In this document: positions 1-11,831 of the stretch, one piece after another
How the letters are laid out: the number at the start of each line of letters is the position of its first letter
Numbering within the stretch: the stretch's first letter is position 1
Source of the DNA: Amoebidium appalachense
Taxonomy: Eukaryota; Ichthyosporea
Direction: 5' to 3'
Assembly: GCA_963693365.1 (NCBI GenBank)
Contig: CAVNZM010000008.1
Location: 186,001 to 250,000 of the forward strand
DNA length: 64,000 bases
Notes under the pieces: generated by a model
Databases searched by the model: none
Seen by the model: the letters and a program-made list of their open reading frames with translations, nothing else
Told to the model about the DNA's origin: nothing
Program-made: the position numbers and the translations under genes

Positions 1-49
1 TCACACTCACACTCAAACTCACACACACACGACACTCACATGCACATGC

Positions 50-88
<39 letters not shown>

Positions 89-304
89 CGCAAATGCTCA
101 CCGGCACGAATAAACATCGCCACCACCATACGAAGGCACAAGCACACCAACAAATCGTGCACGTACAGGCACGGCCATGCACCACCCTGCCATACACATA
201 GTGTTAAGTGATGACCTGACCACTTCCCCCACCACCCCCACCCTCACTTCATGGCTCAGACCTAACACCCCCCCCCCCCCCCCCCCCCTCCCCCTCCCCC
301 CCCC

Positions 305-335
<31 letters not shown>

Positions 336-381
336 ATACACACACACAAACACACATACACACAAACAAACAAACACACAG

Positions 382-526
382 CAAGGACCAGTGGGTGCTT
401 GTGCCGGGGCCTGTGACGGTGGCCGTGGGGGGGCAGCAGCCCGACCAGCAGGTGGCTGCCCCGTCCAATGTGCTGCGGGCACAGTTTACCATATATGGCA
501 GCACCACCCCAATGCGCACGTGCTGA
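382..526 (+). CDS. 3'-terminal exon of an unrecognised gene (partial)
   Basis: A CA-rich stretch ends in an AG at 380-381. From there one frame stays open to a TGA at 524-526 and encodes about 47 residues beginning KDQWVLVPGPVTVAVGG and ending TTPMRTC. The composition (V, P, Q, T, balanced hydrophobics) looks like real coding sequence, unlike the surrounding repeats. The other frames read as low-complexity Gly/Ala/Cys. The exon would enter in phase 2, and everything upstream lies outside the window. I do not recognise the family. A polyadenylation-like hexamer about 700 bases downstream fits a terminal exon. Confidence 0.5.
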
Positions 527-1229
527 GCCCCCAGCCACGTGGGCTGTGCACCAGCAATGGCTGTGATAGCGGGCCAATGGGATATGGGCACGGCACCAGG
601 CCCTGGGGGCAGCAACGTGTATGGCCCGTGTGCCTGTCTGCCACAGCATGGGGACGGGCCAGGGCCCAGTTTGTTGGCCTGCCAGTGCACAGTTCCCAGT
701 TTATTTTGGCCACCTGGTTCGTCTTTGGTCCCGGCTGGCAATGATTTCTGTTGTTTGCTCCCCTGGCCATGCGGGCCCTTGGCTGATAATGTGGAAGGAG
801 ACACAAGGTTCAGCTGCTGTGTAGATGCAGACAGACACAGTGCCACATGCAGCACCACACATCCACACATCCAGATAATAGACATGCACCAACAATTGCA
901 AGCATACACTTTCCAAACGGAGCAACAAGCACACACATGGGGACATGCATCCACACACATATTCGTTTATGACATGCACCTACGATTACACCCGATGGGA
1001 CATGCATTTAATCTAAAACTTTTCATACATAATATTAGTTGCATGCTGTTGCACTGCCAATCGTGCGCACGAGCATTAGCTCTATGTACGTGGATATGTG
1101 CCTGTTGGTGGCAGGCCTTTTTACCCTAGTATTTTTAAGACAGCATTTTCAAAGTTGACTTCCTTTTGCTCAAGTCAATACATTGGGGAATGTAATGTCT
1201 TTGTACAGTATAGGCTGCATTTTCGTTCT

Positions 1230-1235
1230 AATAAA
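1230..1235 (+). terminator. Candidate polyadenylation signal for the gene ending at 526
   Basis: AATAAA in an AT-rich stretch, the first such hexamer on the + strand after the stop at 526. The intervening 700 bases contain no convincing ORF and would be 3' UTR. Confidence 0.35.
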
Positions 1236-1490
1236 CCTGTTTTGCTATTTTTAGCAATATGATTGACTATAGCATCATCCCATGGTTTCGTTTTCTTGTA
1301 GCACTCCACGCTCGATAGTAATGGCACTAGTGGTATTTCTGAATTTCTCGCTTGGAAGTGTCATTCAAACTGTCATTCAATGGGATGTGCATGAATAAAA
1401 TCATTTAAAAAACTTAATATACCACCTACTCTCCGAGCCCACAGCGACCCCCCCCCCCCCCCCCCCCCGCCATCCCCCTCCCCTCGGCCG

Positions 1491-1538
1491 CCCGCCCGCC
1501 TGCCCGTGTGCACACGTGTGGCCGCGGAGTCCTGGAAT

Positions 1539-1580
<42 letters not shown>

Positions 1581-1646
1581 CCGCCGCCGCCCGCCTGCCT
1601 GCCCGTGTGCACACGTGTACAATGTGGCCATGGAGTCCTGGAATTG
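1491..1646. repeat. Two diverged direct copies of a GC-rich segment separated by a long C run
   Basis: Positions 1491-1540 and 1579-1646 share a segment running from CCCGCCTGCC through GTGTGCACACGTGT to GAGTCCTGGAATTG. Each copy is preceded by a poly-C tract (about 20 and 38 nt). No coding function is apparent. Confidence 0.6.
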
Positions 1647-1649
1647 TCA

Positions 1650-3153
1650 TATAGCCTATGCCTATAAAATAAAACAGCAGGCCGGGTTGGATACACCTAT
1701 TAATTTGAAAATTCATCAAGATTAGAACCACTATGTAGTACTAATAGATAAAGATACCCACCGGCGTGGCTGGGGTGAATACCCTGGGCTAAGTGTGTGC
1801 AAAAAGTTAGGATTGTTTAAAGGTGTGTTAGCTTAGCTAATAATACCGTAGCACCCTAGCTAGAGTACTGTCGGTGCTGGGTGGAAGCCGGTAGTTCCCA
1901 ACGAGGGCCCCAAGGGGTCCTTCGGGGAACAAAACGGGATAAAATTAATTCAAAAAAAAACTAACAAATAAGGAAGAGTGTGCTGGTTACCGGTGGCAAA
2001 TCATGTGAACATGGATAATACCTCGTTGGGTAAACACCGGGCCATGCGTATACCAATCCCTTGCAAAGGCTTGCTTCTTAGAAGTTTACGTATATATATA
2101 TATATACTACTGTGCTCCACACTGCACGGCAGCTGCTGACCATCATTCTGGGTTGTTCCTGCCCGGTCCCTTTCTCTCTGTGTGGCTGTGATCGTTGGTG
2201 TGCGTGGGTGGGGAACATGCGAGTATGTGGTGGGTGGCCATGTGTGTGTGTGGGGTGGGTGGGTGGGGGGGGGGGGGGGGGGAGGGGGGCAAAGCAGATT
2301 GCTTTAATTCTCAGCGGCTCGAGCGCCATGCTGGATTAATAAACCCGTCCCCACAGTTGGGCAGGATGCACATTCATCTTTGGGTTGCTTTTGCTGCTGG
2401 GGCCGAGGCATGCCATTGGGAGGCAACCGATGGTGGCATGTAGCTACCAACCCATCCAGCCAATCACCAGACAGGATCCCACAACTATCGGGCCGGGCAA
2501 GCAGGTAATGTTGCTACAGCCTTGCAATGATTGGGTCTAGTGCAGAATTAACTCCGATCGGATGGGGTAGCTGCTGCACGTGATCGGGGTGGCCCTTGAT
2601 GGCCAACCGACCCCACAGCCAGCCAATCACGATGCAGGGATACAACATTGATGGCATGCCTCCGTGTGCACAGTGGCAATATGGCGCACACGACATATCC
2701 TTGACCCGATTCACTGTGTGTGCTCTTGGTAGATTGATTGGGGTGATAACTGTTGCATCTGCGGCAGACAACCAGTGTCTGCCACCAAGCCAATAAAAAC
2801 TCAGCCACAGGCCATGCACCATGTGGTGTGTGGCCAAAAAATAGGCGGTGGCGGATCCACCTGCCCAGCACACTGATTCGAACCCTTTGGCTCGATGGAC
2901 TCCAAAACAACACAGTTGTGTGCCAAATAGAGGGGCTCTACTGTGTCTGTGACTGCATGTGCTTGCGCGTACACAGTGCATGTATGTGGTGAAGGTGGTG
3001 GTGGTGGGGATGGGTGCGTTGTTGTTGGTGGTGGTGGTGGTAGTCGTGGGTGTGGTACATAGTGGTGTGTGCAGGTGGTGGGTGTGGTTGTAGGTGTGGT
3101 GGTGGGTGTGGCTATGGTGGTGGGTGTAGTGGGTGTGGTAGTGGTTGCAGCGA
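1650..3153. other. No supportable gene; AT-repeat, G run and TGG-rich DNA
   Basis: I see no exon here that I trust. The region holds an AT dinucleotide run near 2090-2105, a G run near 2266-2282, and a TGG/GTG-rich block at 2990-3130. It lies downstream of the minus-strand exonuclease, so part may be that gene's 3' UTR. I found no minus-strand AATAAA close by. Confidence 0.4.
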
Positions 3154-5586
3154 TCAGCGTCTTGTTGCGGGTGCCCTGTTCGAATGGCCCCTTCCCCATC
3201 CCTTCCTGTGGTGCTGCCTGTCCCCATGCCCGTGCACATGTGTGTGCCTGTCCTCGTCCCCTCTTTCCTCCACCTGCACGTGCATTGGAGCCACGTGGGT
3301 GGGGGCACCGGCCAAGGCATCGTAGACCCCCAGCAGGCACCAGGCATCCAGCATGGCATACTGCAGCTGCGCATCCGTCAGCGGCCTGTGTGTGTGTGTG
3401 TGTGTGTGGTGTTTGTGTGTGCGTGTGCACGTGTGTGTCTTGTGTCTGTGCATGGGCGTGTGAGTGGGGGGGGGGGGGGGGGGGGGGGGAAGGGAGGGGC
3501 GGGCAGTAGGTAGGCGAATTTGTTAGTATTGAATATGTTAGTGAGTGTTCACATCATCTGCACATAACTATGCCAAGCTGCCAGGGTTCCCACAGCCAGC
3601 AACCCCCCACCAAGATGATGCCACTCTCCACGCACCTGCGTGCCCAGTTTGACATCTGCTGGGCCTTGGACAGCAGGGCACCGTGGGCATAGGCACACAG
3701 CTTGCGCAGGGACGGCCGGGGCATGCCGGGGTAGCGGCTGCTGAACAGCTGCGACACATCCACGTGCCGCGCCAGCGGGAACTGCGGGTGGGTGGGTTGG
3801 TGCCCAGCATGCTGTGGGGGGGGGGGGGGGGGGTGATACGCCATGCCCCCCCTCGCTGGCTCCTTACATCTCCCAACCACCAATTAACTCTCCCTTCAAG
3901 CATCTACTTGAACGCACACCTAGAAGCGCCGCTGCACAAAATGTGTGTGCAGAGAAGCATAACCATACATACTGCCACAGGCCCCCAAATCTCTAACCCC
4001 CCTCCCCCCCCCCCCCAGGCGAAAGGAACTACACAAACACACACAGCCAAACGAACAGTGGCAGTCACCATGCAACCCCCCTCCCCCCCCTCCCCTCTCT
4101 CTCTCTCCCACAGCCATGTGAACAGTGAAGGTCACCACGTGCACCCAGGCTGCGCACCGTATACTGCGGGTAGGACCGTTTGAGCTGGGCCACGTCCTGC
4201 TTGAGGCTGACGCCCAGCTTGGTGATGTGCTCGGCCCCCAGCAGATCACTGATCAGCCCAGCCATGCTGGGGCCTATGCCGCTGACTAGGTCTAGCACCA
4301 CGATGCACGTGTCGCTGCCTATCTGCGTGTGCACGTGTCACTGCCTATGTGTGTGTGCACGTGTCACTGCCTGCCTGTGTGTGCACGTGTCACTGCCTAT
4401 GTGTGTGTGCACGTGTTGCGCCGCTTTGTGCCCACCTGTGTGTGTGTGTGTAGGTGTCTTTCCCTATCTGTGCCCATCTGTGTGTGTCTGTCTTTGCCCA
4501 TCTGTGCCCATCTGTGTGTGTCTGTCTTTGCCTATCTGTGCCCATCTGTGTGTGTATGTCTTTGCCTATCTGTGCCCATCTGTGTGTGTGTATGTCTTTG
4601 CCTATTTGTGCCCATCTGTGTGTGTGTGTGTGTCTTTGCCTATCTGTGCCCATCTGTGTGTGTGTGTCTTTGCCTATCTGTGCCCATCTGTGTGTGTGTG
4701 TGTCTTTGCCTATCTGTGCCCACCTGTGTGTGTGTGTCTTTGCCTATCTGTGCCCATCTGTGTGTGTGTGTGTCTTTGCCTATCTGTATGTGCACGTGCA
4801 TGCACACGAGCAGGCACCCCCTATGGCCCTGTCTCCCCGTGCCCCCCCACCTGCATGAGGGCTGTGCGGTTGAATTGGCCCTTGCGGAAGCACGGCTGGG
4901 TCTCCGTGTCGATGCCCACCCTGGTCACGTCACCACCCAGCAGCCAACGGCGTGCCGTGGCCACACCCTCGTCATTGGCCACCAGCAGCGTGGGGAGGGG
5001 GGGCAGGGCCAGGGGGCCAGTTAGCAGGGGGCTAGGGGGGCTGCTGTCCATGGTCACGGCATAGAGCCGGGCCAGGGGGAGGTCGTGGATGGTCAGCAGA
5101 TCCAGCAGGGGGGCCTGTGGTCACGTGCAGGATTGGTTCACGGTCATGCTGGGCACCCTGCCACAGGTATGGCCGTATCCGGTAGCACCATGGTGGTAAC
5201 AGGCAGCATGCAGCAGCACACAGGCACAAGGCACAAGGCACGTGCACACGTGACATGATCAAGGACAACAGGCTTGCAACACACATGCACGCACAAGCAA
5301 AATACACAACGAACCATCCCCATCAGCCCAGCCAACTACCCCCTCCCCCTCCCCGCGCCACCATGTAGCGCCTGTCTCTGCCCAGCCCCCCCCCCCTCCC
5401 CCCTCCCGGCTCTGCCTAGCCCCCCCCCCCCCCCCCCCACACACACACGCACACCGTGCACTGCATGGCTCTGCCCAGCTAATCCCCTCCTCCCCTCCCC
5501 CCCCCCCCCCCCCCCCCCCCCCACACACACACACCGTGCACTGCATGGCTCTGCCCAGCTAATCCCCTCCTCCCCTCCCCCCCCCC

Positions 5587-5617
<31 letters not shown>

Positions 5618-5677
5618 ACACCGTGCACTGCATGGCTCTGCCCAGCTAATCCCCTCCCCCCCTCCCCTCCCCCCCCC

Positions 5678-5708
<31 letters not shown>

Positions 5709-5750
5709 CGTGCACTGCATGGCTCTGCCCAGCTAATCCCCTCCTCCCCC

Positions 5751-5802
<52 letters not shown>

Positions 5803-5846
5803 ACCGTGCACTGCATGGCTCTGCCCAGCTAATCCCCCTCCTCCCC

Positions 5847-5894
<48 letters not shown>

Positions 5895-5937
5895 ACCGTG
5901 CACTGCATGGCTCTGCCCAGCTAATCCCCTCCTCCCC

Positions 5938-5968
<31 letters not shown>

Positions 5969-6036
5969 ACACACACACACCGTGCACTGCATGGCTCTGC
6001 CCAGCTAATCCCCTCCTCCCCCTCCCCCCCCCCCCC

Positions 6037-6068
<32 letters not shown>

Positions 6069-6123
6069 ACACCGTGCACTGCATGGCTCTGCCCAGCTAA
6101 TCCCCTCCTCCCCTCCCCCCCCC

Positions 6124-6154
<31 letters not shown>

Positions 6155-6200
6155 ACACCGCGCACTGCATGGCTCTGCCCAGCTAATCCCCTCCTCCCCC

Positions 6201-6253
<53 letters not shown>

Positions 6254-6294
6254 CGTGCACTGCATGGCTCTGCCCAGCTAATCCCCTCCTCCCC

Positions 6295-6343
<49 letters not shown>

Positions 6344-6391
6344 CGTGCACTGCATGGCTCTGCCCAGCTAATCCCCTCCTCCCCCCCCCCC

Positions 6392-6423
<32 letters not shown>

Positions 6424-7702
6424 ACACACACACCGTGCATTGCATGTCTCTGCCCCAGCCAACCTTCCCCCCCCCTCCCCCCCACTGCATGTCTCTGCCT
6501 GGCCAACCCCCCCCCCCCCCCCCCAAATCGTGTCTCTGCCTAATCCATACCCCCATCCCCCCCACACACACAGACCGGGCATTCCCAGCCCCCCCCCCCC
6601 CCCCCTCCCTTCAGTGCCCTACAGTGCACTGTATGTCGCTGCCCAGCCAACCGTGTCCACCCCCCTCCCCTCCATCCTTCCCTCCCTCCCCCCCCCCCCC
6701 CCCCCCCCCACACACACACAAACATCGTGCACTGCATGTCTCTGCCCAGCAAAAAACCCAAGGCCCCTACCGTGCACTGCAAGTCCCTGCCCAGACAGCC
6801 TATGGCCATGCCTGCATGTCCGCCCTCCACCAGTGGCTGCAGCAGTCTGCTCGGGTCCACGGCCCCTGGAAAGTGCTGCCCGGCCCCGTTACCAGCCAGT
6901 CCCCTGCCCTCATCACGCCCAGCCATGCTATCACACCCTCTTCCTGCCTACTCCCCCCCCCCCCCCCCCCCCGGCCCCCCAAAACACACACACACACCCT
7001 TTCAACACAGACAATATCACATACCAACATACATATATTCCAACAATATTAACAATACTCCTTCCATTATCCAACAAGCTTACGACCCACCATTTCTTGT
7101 GCCTCCCATCCATCTACCTTTTCTCACCAGCCCCTCTATATCCTACCCCTCCATCCCTCCCTACCTTCCGTGCCAATATCCCTCGTTGGTCGTCCGTGCC
7201 TCCCTTGTGCACCCTCCCCCCCCCCCCCCCCCCCCCTTCCCCCCCCTTCTTGCACGCACCTTTGCAAGCTTCAGGCGTGCATAGTGTGCGGCTGCAGCCA
7301 TCACGTCAGACTCCAATAGGCGCCCAAAATAGGGCAGAGGGTTGACCACCTGCTGCAGCTGCACAAGCGAGGGGGGGGGGGGGGGGGGGGGGAGAGAGGG
7401 GGGGGGGGAGGGGGGATCTACGCTTTAGAGGGTTGGAATTCTGGAAGTGGGACATCAAAAGACAACACACAAAACTTCACAGACATACAAAAACTAGACA
7501 TCAGAAAAGTGTGCAGACATGTTAGGGGGTCAGGGTTGAGACACACAGGCTACGAGCCACTTATGCAGCACGTGCACCTGCACACACGCACATACGCACA
7601 CATGTACCGACAGACACACACACAGACACACACACACACAGGTGCACACCACATCCACCCACCCACCCACACACACATGTGCGCAACACACACACACACA
7701 CA

Positions 7703-7752
<50 letters not shown>

Positions 7753-7774
7753 CGTACACGTCCTGCACACACAC

Positions 7775-7815
<41 letters not shown>

Positions 7816-8564
7816 CGTGCTGGGCTATGAGGGCCAGTGCCTCTCCGTCTGTTGGGCCGTGCTCGTCAAACAGGGGCTGCAGGGGAAACTCTGCATACAG
7901 CCGGTAGCGTGCTATCACGTGCACGGCAGCACCAAGGTCCCCACGTGACAGCAGCTGCTGCACCGTGTCGTACCGGTAGTGGGTGCTGAAGAGTGGGGGG
8001 GGAGAAGCAGAGGAGAGGGCAGGGGGGGAGGGGAGGGGACGAAGGGGAGGGGGGTTTTGGAAGAGGGGTAGGAGAGGTCAGGTCAAAGGGGAGGAAAGGC
8101 GAGCGATGAAGGGAAACAGAGGGGGTTGATGGGGGGACGGGGGGTGGGGGGAGCAGGTTGGCAATGGGAGTACAGAGGGGAGGTGGGGTGGGGGTCAGGG
8201 GGGGGAGGGGGGGGGGAGGGGAGGGGGGGGGGGGGGGGAGGGGGAGGGCTGGTGGTGGCGGGTGTGTGTGTGTGTGTGGGGAGGGGGGGGGGGGCGGGAG
8301 GGGGGGAGGGAGGGGGGAAGGGTAACACTTAGGTCATTCTTGAAGGACAGGAATAAGATGTAAGGAAAAAGGCCACAGCCAAGAGCCCGTGCACAGGTAG
8401 CTACCAGAGAGGGGGGGCACACACTCTGTGTCCAGCAGCAGCCGCTGCTTTTGCTTTTCCGTCTCTTCCTTCTCCCCGTCGTCTCTGCTCGCGTGTAGCC
8501 CCCCTTGGCCCCTGCCCCTGCCACTGCCCCTTTTTCTGGCTGGGCTGTGTTGTGTGTCTGCCAT
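3154..8564 (-). CDS. 3'-5' exonuclease, RNase D/WRN-exo (DEDDy) fold, EXD3/Nibbler-like
   Basis: Eight spliced exons in consistent phase: 8564-8425, 7985-7814, 7358-7260, 6875-6771, 5114-4851, 4322-4158, 3781-3636 and 3385-3154, giving about 440 residues. The first exon encodes a basic, charged N terminus. Exons 2-4 give an alpha-helical region ([20 protein letters not shown]) resembling the helical N-terminal part of Nibbler/mut-7/EXD3. Exo I is [11 protein letters not shown] (D and E present), Exo II is [13 protein letters not shown], and Exo III spans the last junction as [20 protein letters not shown] with the Y and D of the DEDDy class. The family trims 3' ends of RNA or DNA with two metal ions; the substrate is unknown here. 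No Mut7-C domain was found downstream, so the last exon may not be the true end. The intron after 6771 contains the cassette array described separately. The exonuclease call is firm; the subfamily is inferred. Confidence 0.85.
4327..4795. repeat. Intronic minisatellite, two related unit types
   Basis: Lies in the exonuclease intron between 4322 and 4851. Positions 4328-4415 hold about four copies of a GTGCACGTGTCACTGCC-type unit. Positions 4455-4795 hold about nine copies of a unit built from TTTGCCTATCTGTGCCCATC plus a variable GT run. In several + frames this reads as long Cys/Val/Leu ORFs, which I treat as spurious. Confidence 0.8.
5355..6795 (-). repeat. Tandem array of about 89-bp units, each with a 24-nt splice-site-bounded cassette
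   Basis: Eleven near-identical copies begin at + positions 5455, 5535, 5622, 5709, 5805, 5897, 5981, 6073, 6159, 6254 and 6344, with degenerate copies on either side (about 5359, 5406, 6434, 6484, 6618, 6726). On the minus strand each unit reads GGGGATTAG, then a 24-nt core encoding LGRAMQCT, then GTGTGTGTG and a long G run. The same sequence with small changes forms the 3' end and donor of exonuclease exon 4 (LGRDLQCT then GTAGGG at 6771). The array therefore looks like tandem duplication of an exon end plus its intron start. Exons 4 and 5 both meet in phase 0, so any number of 24-nt cassettes could be spliced in without changing frame. Confidence 0.85.
7601..7812. repeat. CA microsatellite at the start of an exonuclease intron
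   Basis: CA/CACG repeats occupy most of the intron between exons 7985-7814 and 7358-7260. Read on the minus strand, the exon ends CAGCACGAG and the intron begins directly as a GTGTGTGTG run, so the donor lies within the microsatellite. Confidence 0.85.
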
Positions 8565-9380
8565 TGCGGGTGCTGCGATGGCCGTGGGGTACCCGTGCTA
8601 AGGGACCTTGGCCATTCTGTGGTGTGCAAATAGGAGGTAAACGAGCTATGCGTGCACACACGGTGGCCTGTGTGTGCCTGCAAAGATGGAGGTTCAAACC
8701 CGTGTGCACGTTGGTGCGATGGTTTCATTCAAGGACAAGGTGACTGTATGTTATATGCTAATACTAATGAACGTTGACGTTATAACTCAAAGTTGATAGT
8801 GGCACCATGGCCACGCATGTTACTGTCTATTACGTGTTTTACAAGTTCGATCGCCTTATAGGGTTAAGTTATTGTGCCACACTGCCTGGGCCCTACAGTC
8901 TGCGGAGTCGGACTGCAGAGTCGGTCGAACTCGACTGCCCGGCAGGGCCTGTGGCCCAGAGTGCGTGCGGCATTTTGCGGGCACAAACTGATTGGTTAGG
9001 AGCGCATCACGCAGGTATGTGCATGCATACACAAAGCAAACTACATGAATGAACAAAAGCTGAGACGGCGTTACGCGTGCGCGTGGCACCTTGCTTTTCT
9101 AGAACAAGATCATTTAGTTGACTGAAAAACATAAAAACAGTGCTAAGTAGGCTACACCGGTCATCAAGTAGGCCGTTTTACTTTGCTGTCGAAATAATGG
9201 AGTCACAGGACATCGCATACAGAAAACAACGGTTCTGTGGCTGTCACGGTTGCCTACTATTTACCGGGATACAGATCGTGACAAAGACGTAAAAGCTCGG
9301 GCTGTGGTGCATGAAGGATGCACCTACAATTACAAGTTCTTGCCGATTAAAAACAAAGTATTTTTTCTAAATACACACTA
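8565..9380. other. Upstream region of the exonuclease gene
   Basis: No further coding exon recognised. A minus-strand CCAAT box (ATTGG on +, 8991-8995) lies about 430 bases upstream of the chosen ATG. The rest, 9000-9380, is unremarkable mixed sequence. Confidence 0.35.
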
Positions 9381-9386
9381 TTTATT
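9381..9386 (-). terminator. Candidate polyadenylation signal of the PDZ gene
   Basis: TTTATT on + (AATAAA on -) in AT-rich DNA about 120 bases past the minus-strand stop at 9503. Confidence 0.5.
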
Positions 9387-9502
9387 TCTCTAGCTAAAAA
9401 TTAGCCTTGTTTCTATAAACACACTCTGTTATTTCCTCTAGACCAACCCTAACAGCTCTCAGACCCATCTATACATGTACATGTTACGGGCACGGAGCTC
9501 CA

Positions 9503-10288
9503 CTACACGAGCAGCTTCCTAGCCAGCTTGCACAGGCATGTGTGTGTGTCTGGGGCCCTGGCGACCACAGGCAGAGGCTGCGGCAGGTCGTCGTCCAGGC
9601 CCAGTGTCTGGTCAGCAAACTGCGCCGGGTCCAGGCCTGATAGGCTACGGCAGGCCTGTGCCAGCTGCCGGGCTGTGGCCACGTGCATGATGCCCAGCCG
9701 CACGTGTGGCTGCAGCTGAAGCGTGTGTGCTATCAGCCGCTCTATGCGCCGGTCACTCCAGCCTATAGTGCTGCGCGTGCCTACCTGCACCACGGTGTGT
9801 GTGCGTGCCACGGAGCAGGCGCTCTTTCGCATCTGCTCCCTGTTCTCTGTGCTGCCCTCTAGGGGCTGGTTGTCGCCTGTGGGGCGGAACAGGGAGGCCA
9901 CGACGGAGCGTAGGGGGGCCTTGAGCTGCCGCAAGGCCCACCAGGTGGCCACGTGCAGCAGCACGTTGGCCTGCAAGGGAGCCTCCTCGACCTCCACGTG
10001 CGGCCTCCTGCTGCGCCTCAGTGTCTCTTGGATGAGCGGCATGTTGGCCTCGGCCAGGACCAGACCGTTGACGCCCGTCACACAGTCGCCAAAGCACAGG
10101 CCTATGCGGTAGGCCGGGCTGTCACGGCGCACGTGCAGCACTGCCAGCCTGTCGTCCACCCAGCCAAGGCGGGCTCCAAAGCGCTCCCCCCTTCCCTTTG
10201 TCACCACCACTTCGCGCTTTGCACACGACCCACTGCTGAGCCCACTCACAACTGCTGGCGGGCTTGCTGCAGTGCCACACGTCAACAT
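9503..10288 (-). CDS. Intronless PDZ-domain protein, 261 aa
   Basis: A single uninterrupted frame from ATG at 10288 to the stop at 9503. Residues about 26-100 form a PDZ domain: a GxGxRFGARLGW carboxylate-loop region, VLHVRRDSPAYRIGLCFGD with the usual SPA...GL..GD pattern, VNGLVLAEANM, and LRRSRRPHVEVE at the end. PDZ domains bind C-terminal peptides of partner proteins. The remaining 160 residues (about 101-261) are helical, rich in Leu/Arg/Gln, and match no domain I recognise. There is no signal peptide or membrane segment. The lack of introns is unlike most neighbours and may indicate retroposition or simply a small single-exon gene. Partner and pathway cannot be inferred. Confidence 0.8.
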   Translation of the reverse strand: MLTCGTAASPPAVVSGLSSGSCAKREVVVTKGRGERFGARLGWVDDRLAVLHVRRDSPAYRIGLCFGDCVTGVNGLVLAEANMPLIQETLRRSRRPHVEVEEAPLQANVLLHVATWWALRQLKAPLRSVVASLFRPTGDNQPLEGSTENREQMRKSACSVARTHTVVQVGTRSTIGWSDRRIERLIAHTLQLQPHVRLGIMHVATARQLAQACRSLSGLDPAQFADQTLGLDDDLPQPLPVVARAPDTHTCLCKLARKLLV

Positions 10289-11831
10289 CTTGCACTAGGG
10301 CAGGTGTACTTGCTTGCTTTCTTTAAGTAGCTGTTGCCGGCAGTGAACAGTACGCTACCTCTGTGGTTGGCCACCCACAACCGGCAGTAAAAGCAGACAA
10401 AGAGCTTTCGGCGAAGTGCGGCACCACTTCACCTGGACTGCAATAACGGTTGGAAGGTTTTTTACACCAGCGGTGTTGATTAAGCTTGCCGTTTTAGAAA
10501 CCACTACAGATGTGCTGAATTCAGTCCGTACACAGGTTCCAACACCACGACGAGAATGATCCGTCCTACTTGCGAGTATACCAGTCGGACCCTACACTGC
10601 GTATTTACTGGTATTCGGCCGGCAGTCAGAGCCATCCCGGGGACTTGAACTCAGTATAATATACGGCAGTTAAGTGAACGATTACGGCGTGCCCTTAATT
10701 ATATAATAAGGCCTTTTGTGCCCACTTTCTGAGAGGGTGTTATTTAGTGTTTGTGTTGCTCTACGTAGGCGAACTTCAGCTGTTCGGAGTGAGGGAGTGT
10801 GCAACACTGCAACACACATGTACAGCTCGCACCGGACGGTGGGGTCTGCACAGGTGAGGACTCACGATTCGAAGTTTCAGAATCAAACTATTTAGGGTCA
10901 AACTTTATATTATAGCTACTCATTGGGCTAGTGGCTTCAAGTACCGTATTATGCTGGTACATTTGCACATATGATGTTTCTCAGTAAAGTTTACATTTCA
11001 AAACCATTTACTTTTTTAACAATTACATAATACAGAGTCTTGGCAGGTAAGGGCCCGGTACACCCGGTATTCTCGAAGTGTCCTTTTTGATCTGCAATTT
11101 TACAATTTAGACGGTACTCTGAGGTTAGGGAGACTAAATATGTTTATTCCTATTGGTTGTAATTGTATCGGGTTCACTAATCGATAAAAGTCTAGACACA
11201 AACCGGGATGCTTGCGCAGCGAATCAAAAGCCCTCCCAGAATACCGTATAACTTGCAGCATTGTCCAGCAACTGGTAAAATAAAAACTAATATATGAATA
11301 TATGTAAATATATATGAATGTATAAATGAAAAGGGCAGATTATGAATTCATATGAAATGATTTATATGGTGATATATTATTCCCCTACCCGCCCGGCCCC
11401 GCGCGGCGCCGGCGCTACAAAATAAGGCCCAACAGCCTCGGTCCTCGGATCCTTCCAAAAATGGCAAGTTTTGGTGCTGACGTCAGATTAGTCAAACGAT
11501 GTCTTTCATTGTTGGCTGACTCTCGTGAACAGACGTTTTGTCTCTGTCTTTCGCAAGCAGGAACATGTAACGCATCCATAGTCAATTTCACGTAGTAGCC
11601 AGAGCTCGTGCCATGCACATAGGGGGGTGAACTGCTTATAAGGACAGACACAAGGGAGCTTTGAACAGAATAGGGGTTACTACTGTTATGTTGTCGAGTC
11701 ACAAGAAGGGTCACAAGAACACAAACACTTTCAGCTTCACTTTTTGCATTTTTTTTACACTCAAGGCTGTGACCTTGCCAGCTGTCTAGACTCTAGCCTC
11801 ACCCTTGGTGCTATTTCCTTTGAGATTCATC
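10289..11831. other. Intergenic, no supportable gene
   Basis: Mixed sequence with an AT-rich block (11,280-11,390) next to a short GC-rich block (11,385-11,415). A 99-codon minus-strand frame (11,415-11,714) lacks recognisable motifs and is not called. An isolated + frame starting with ATG at 11,832 (MDLEQREKHPLPPLLPDDPQK) ends at a possible donor at 11,896 in phase 1. It could be a first exon of the F-box gene because the phase fits the exon at 13,852, but this is unproven. Confidence 0.35.

Noticed and set aside
1890-1932. GTTCCC...GGGGAAC stem with an inner GGCCCC/GGGGTCC stem
   Set aside because: Small hairpin in otherwise featureless DNA; no recognisable RNA family.
2514-3150. Minus-strand frames downstream of the exonuclease as a Mut7-C domain
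   Set aside because: No Mut7-C motifs (acidic residues and zinc ribbon) could be found in any frame.
4180-5064. Long + strand frames rich in Cys/Val/Leu
   Set aside because: They read through an intronic minisatellite of the minus-strand exonuclease; all real motifs are on the minus strand.
5455-6380. CRISPR-like regular spacing of identical 24-35 bp repeats
   Set aside because: The spacers are themselves homopolymer and CA repeats, the setting is an intron of a eukaryotic gene, and no cas genes exist.
5274-6582. Long Pro- or Gly-rich frames on both strands
   Set aside because: Products of C runs, CA runs and the 24-nt cassette repeat; no independent coding signal.
8680-8720. GGTTCAAACCC, a tRNA B-box-like word
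   Set aside because: No matching T-arm or acceptor stem around it.
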